Assembly (NCBI GenBank): GCA_023460875.1
Contig: JAEWOQ010000476.1
Location: 1 to 7,881, forward strand
Reading direction: 5' to 3'
From: Pseudomonadota bacterium
GTDB taxonomy: Bacteria; Myxococcota_A; Polyangia; Polyangiales; Polyangiaceae
DNA: 7,881 nt
Part shown: positions 6,579-7,881 of the stretch, piece after piece
Numbering within the stretch: position 1 is the stretch's first letter
Layout of the letters: every line of letters begins with the position of its first letter
The notes under the pieces: model-generated
Database searches by the model: none
What the model saw: the letters and a program-made list of their open reading frames with translations, nothing else
What the model was told of the DNA's origin: nothing
Position numbers and translations under genes: made by a program

Positions 6579-7597
6579 AGGTCTGGGTCGCTGGTGCCAC
6601 TGGGTTCTTGGGCGCTCACCTCGTGCGACGCCTGCGTCAGCGGGGGCACGAGGTCGTGGCGGTGTCTCGCTCCGGGGGGCGCGTCGACGATCATCCAGTG
6701 CACGCCCTCGACGTGCTCGACGCGCAGGCCGTAGCGCAGAGCGCGGCGGGCTGCGACGGGGCCTTCCTGGCGACGGGTAGGGTGTCCCGCAACCCCGACG
6801 ACGCCGAGGAGCTCCACCGCCTCCACGTGACCGGCACCACGCGCTGCCTCGAGGGGCTCCGCGCCGCGGGCGTCCGCCGCGTCGCCTACGCCAGCACGAG
6901 CGGCACCATCGCCGTGAGCGCCGAGCCCGATCGGATCCTCGACGAGGATCGCGAGGCCCCCCTCGAGCTCATCGCCAGCTGGCCCTACTACCGGACGAAG
7001 CTCTTCGGAGAGCGCGCCGCCCTGGCCGCCCAGGACGCGGAGCTCGAGGTCGTCATCGTGAACCCCTCGCTGCTGCTCGGCCCCGGAGATCTGCGCGAGT
7101 CCTCCACGGGGGACGTGCGCAGGTTCCTGGAGCGGGCGATCCCCGCGGTCCCCGCGGGCGGCATGGCCTTCGTGGACGTGCGCGACGCCGCGGAGGGGAT
7201 GTGGCTCGCCTTCGAGAAGGGCCGCGCGGGGGAGCGTTACCTGTTGAACGCGATGAACCTCACCGTGGCCGCCTTGTTTCAGCGCCTCTCACGGCTCACG
7301 GGCATCCCGGCGCCAGCGCTGCGCCTGCCCAAAAATCGGGCCTTGGCCCTCGGCGCCCATCAGCTCTACGAGCGGGCGCTGCGGGCCATCGGCGGGACGC
7401 CCGCCGTGGACGAGACCAGCGTGGCCATGGCCCAGTGCTACTGGTACTGCGACAGCTCGAAGGCGGAGCGCGAGCTCGACTGGAGTCCCCGGGATCCCAG
7501 CGAGACCCTGAACGACACCGTGCGGGATCTCGTGGAGCGCCGGGTGGTGATGCCCAAGGAGCTGCGGAGTTGGGTGTCCTCGGCGGCCGCCGAGTGA
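6575..7597 (+). CDS. NAD(P)-dependent extended short-chain dehydrogenase (epimerase/dihydroflavonol-reductase-like)
   Basis: The protein has 340 residues, normal for extended SDR enzymes. The N-terminus MKVWVAGATGFLG gives a Rossmann glycine motif at 7-13 (TGxxGxxG type). The middle has YASTSG at 105-110, supplying the catalytic Ser/Thr, and PYYRTK with Tyr138 and Lys142 as the YxxxK pair. VNPSLLLGPGD (162-172) and FVDVRDAAEGM (199-209) are typical of the DFR/HpnA-like branch (3-beta-HSD-like reductases and epimerases). No signal peptide or membrane span is seen, so it should be cytoplasmic. Its ATG overlaps the TGA of the large lipid enzyme by 4 bases, implying coupled translation and a shared pathway. 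The substrate is unknown. By pathway logic it could reduce an alkyl- or acyl-dihydroxyacetone phosphate, a 3-keto or an aldehyde intermediate. A sugar epimerase role is less likely in this setting but not excluded. Confidence 0.95.
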   Translation: MKVWVAGATGFLGAHLVRRLRQRGHEVVAVSRSGGRVDDHPVHALDVLDAQAVAQSAAGCDGAFLATGRVSRNPDDAEELHRLHVTGTTRCLEGLRAAGVRRVAYASTSGTIAVSAEPDRILDEDREAPLELIASWPYYRTKLFGERAALAAQDAELEVVIVNPSLLLGPGDLRESSTGDVRRFLERAIPAVPAGGMAFVDVRDAAEGMWLAFEKGRAGERYLLNAMNLTVAALFQRLSRLTGIPAPALRLPKNRALALGAHQLYERALRAIGGTPAVDETSVAMAQCYWYCDSSKAERELDWSPRDPSETLNDTVRDLVERRVVMPKELRSWVSSAAAE

Positions 7598-7610
7598 TTG
7601 CCGAGGGGGT

Positions 7611-7661
7611 CCCCGCACGAGCTCGCAGCAGGGTCCCTGCGCGGAAGATCCATGTGCGGGG
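7611..7661 (+). terminator. Nested hairpin, possible terminator of the lipid operon
   Basis: CCCCGCAC (7611-7618) pairs perfectly with GTGCGGGG (7654-7661). Between them GCAGGG (7628-7633) can pair with CCCTGC (7635-7640), with the innermost bases left open as loop. It begins 13 bases after the stop codon of the dehydrogenase. No T-run follows (the tail is C-rich), so it is not a standard intrinsic terminator. It may act with Rho, stabilise mRNA, or be chance in GC-rich DNA. Confidence 0.4.
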
Positions 7662-7684
7662 CTCTCCCACCCCCACCCCCCAAA

Positions 7685-7759
7685 TTGACGCGCTCGGGGT
7701 CTAGCGCTGCGTACCCGCGGCGTTAGGCTGCGGGCGTTCGCGAAGAAAGGAACTCGTCG
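7685..7759 (+). promoter_or_regulatory. Presumed promoter and ribosome site of the lipoprotein gene
   Basis: TTGACG at 7685-7690 is a good -35 match, but the hexamer 17 bases on (TGCGTA) is a poor -10. TAGGCT at 7724-7729 fits a loose TAnnnT -10 but is too far away to pair with it. The ribosome site AAAGGAA at 7746-7752 stands 7 bases before ATG 7760 and is well placed. A separate promoter is likely given the hairpins before it, but the exact boxes are not settled. Confidence 0.35.
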
Positions 7760-7881
7760 ATGACACACACTCGCCTGGTAGCGGCCTCTGCCCTCCTCGC
7801 GGGCGCCCTGCTCGGAGTCACCGGTTGCAAGAAGGAGGAGGCTCCTCCTCCGCCGGCCACCACCGCAGCGCCCGTCCAGGT
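7760..7881 (+). CDS. Lipoprotein, N-terminal part only
   Basis: Forty codons are visible before the window ends. Residues 1-23 are a lipoprotein signal peptide: short MTHTR head, hydrophobic LVAASALLAGALLGV core, and a lipobox V-T-G-C with Cys23 as the lipidated residue. The mature part begins CKKEEAPPPPATTAAP, a charged then Pro/Ala/Thr-rich stretch that probably serves as a flexible linker. Lys-Lys rather than Asp after the cysteine gives no inner-membrane retention signal by the E. coli rule, which may not apply in this organism. The start ATG is supported by the AAAGGAA upstream. The function cannot be told because the folded domain lies outside the window. It is probably not part of the lipid operon, since a 162-base gap with hairpins separates them. 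Confidence 0.88.
   Translation, partial: MTHTRLVAASALLAGALLGVTGCKKEEAPPPPATTAAPVQ

Overview
This is a very GC-rich window with long open frames, glycine/serine-rich linkers in secreted proteins, and a large lipid enzyme of a type I associate with fruiting-body-forming Myxococcota. I infer a myxobacterium or close relative (Polyangiales-like). No marker gene fixes the taxon.

Left third (1-1796), accessory-looking: the 3' end of a gene for a secreted, cysteine-containing beta-sandwich-type protein (ends 845), then about 290 bases of short GC-rich repeats with no gene, then a decayed remnant of a secreted carbohydrate-active protein (1140-1648). The remnant is truncated at the 5' side. Its C-terminal carbohydrate-binding-like module has lost its middle, so the module's start and end lie in different reading frames. 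A strong intrinsic terminator (1657-1704) still follows it.

Centre (1797-7597): two plus-strand genes forming a translationally coupled pair. The first encodes a 1593-residue enzyme with five parts in order: fatty acyl reductase, AMP-forming acyl ligase, acyl carrier protein, PlsC-type glycerolipid acyltransferase and an SCP2 sterol-carrier-like domain. The key motifs of the four enzymatic/carrier parts are present. The second, overlapping it by ATGA, encodes a 340-residue extended short-chain dehydrogenase. Together they suggest that a fatty acid is activated, loaded on the built-in carrier, then reduced to an aldehyde or alcohol or transferred to a glycerol-phosphate-type acceptor, with the dehydrogenase acting on a later intermediate. 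From memory the large protein resembles ElbD, the multifunctional ether-lipid enzyme of Myxococcus and Stigmatella. No FAD-dependent alkyl-DHAP synthase is in the window, so the ether-lipid assignment is inference.

Right edge (7598-7881): an intergenic region with nested hairpins, then the first 40 codons of a lipoprotein gene with a clear lipobox, running off the window.
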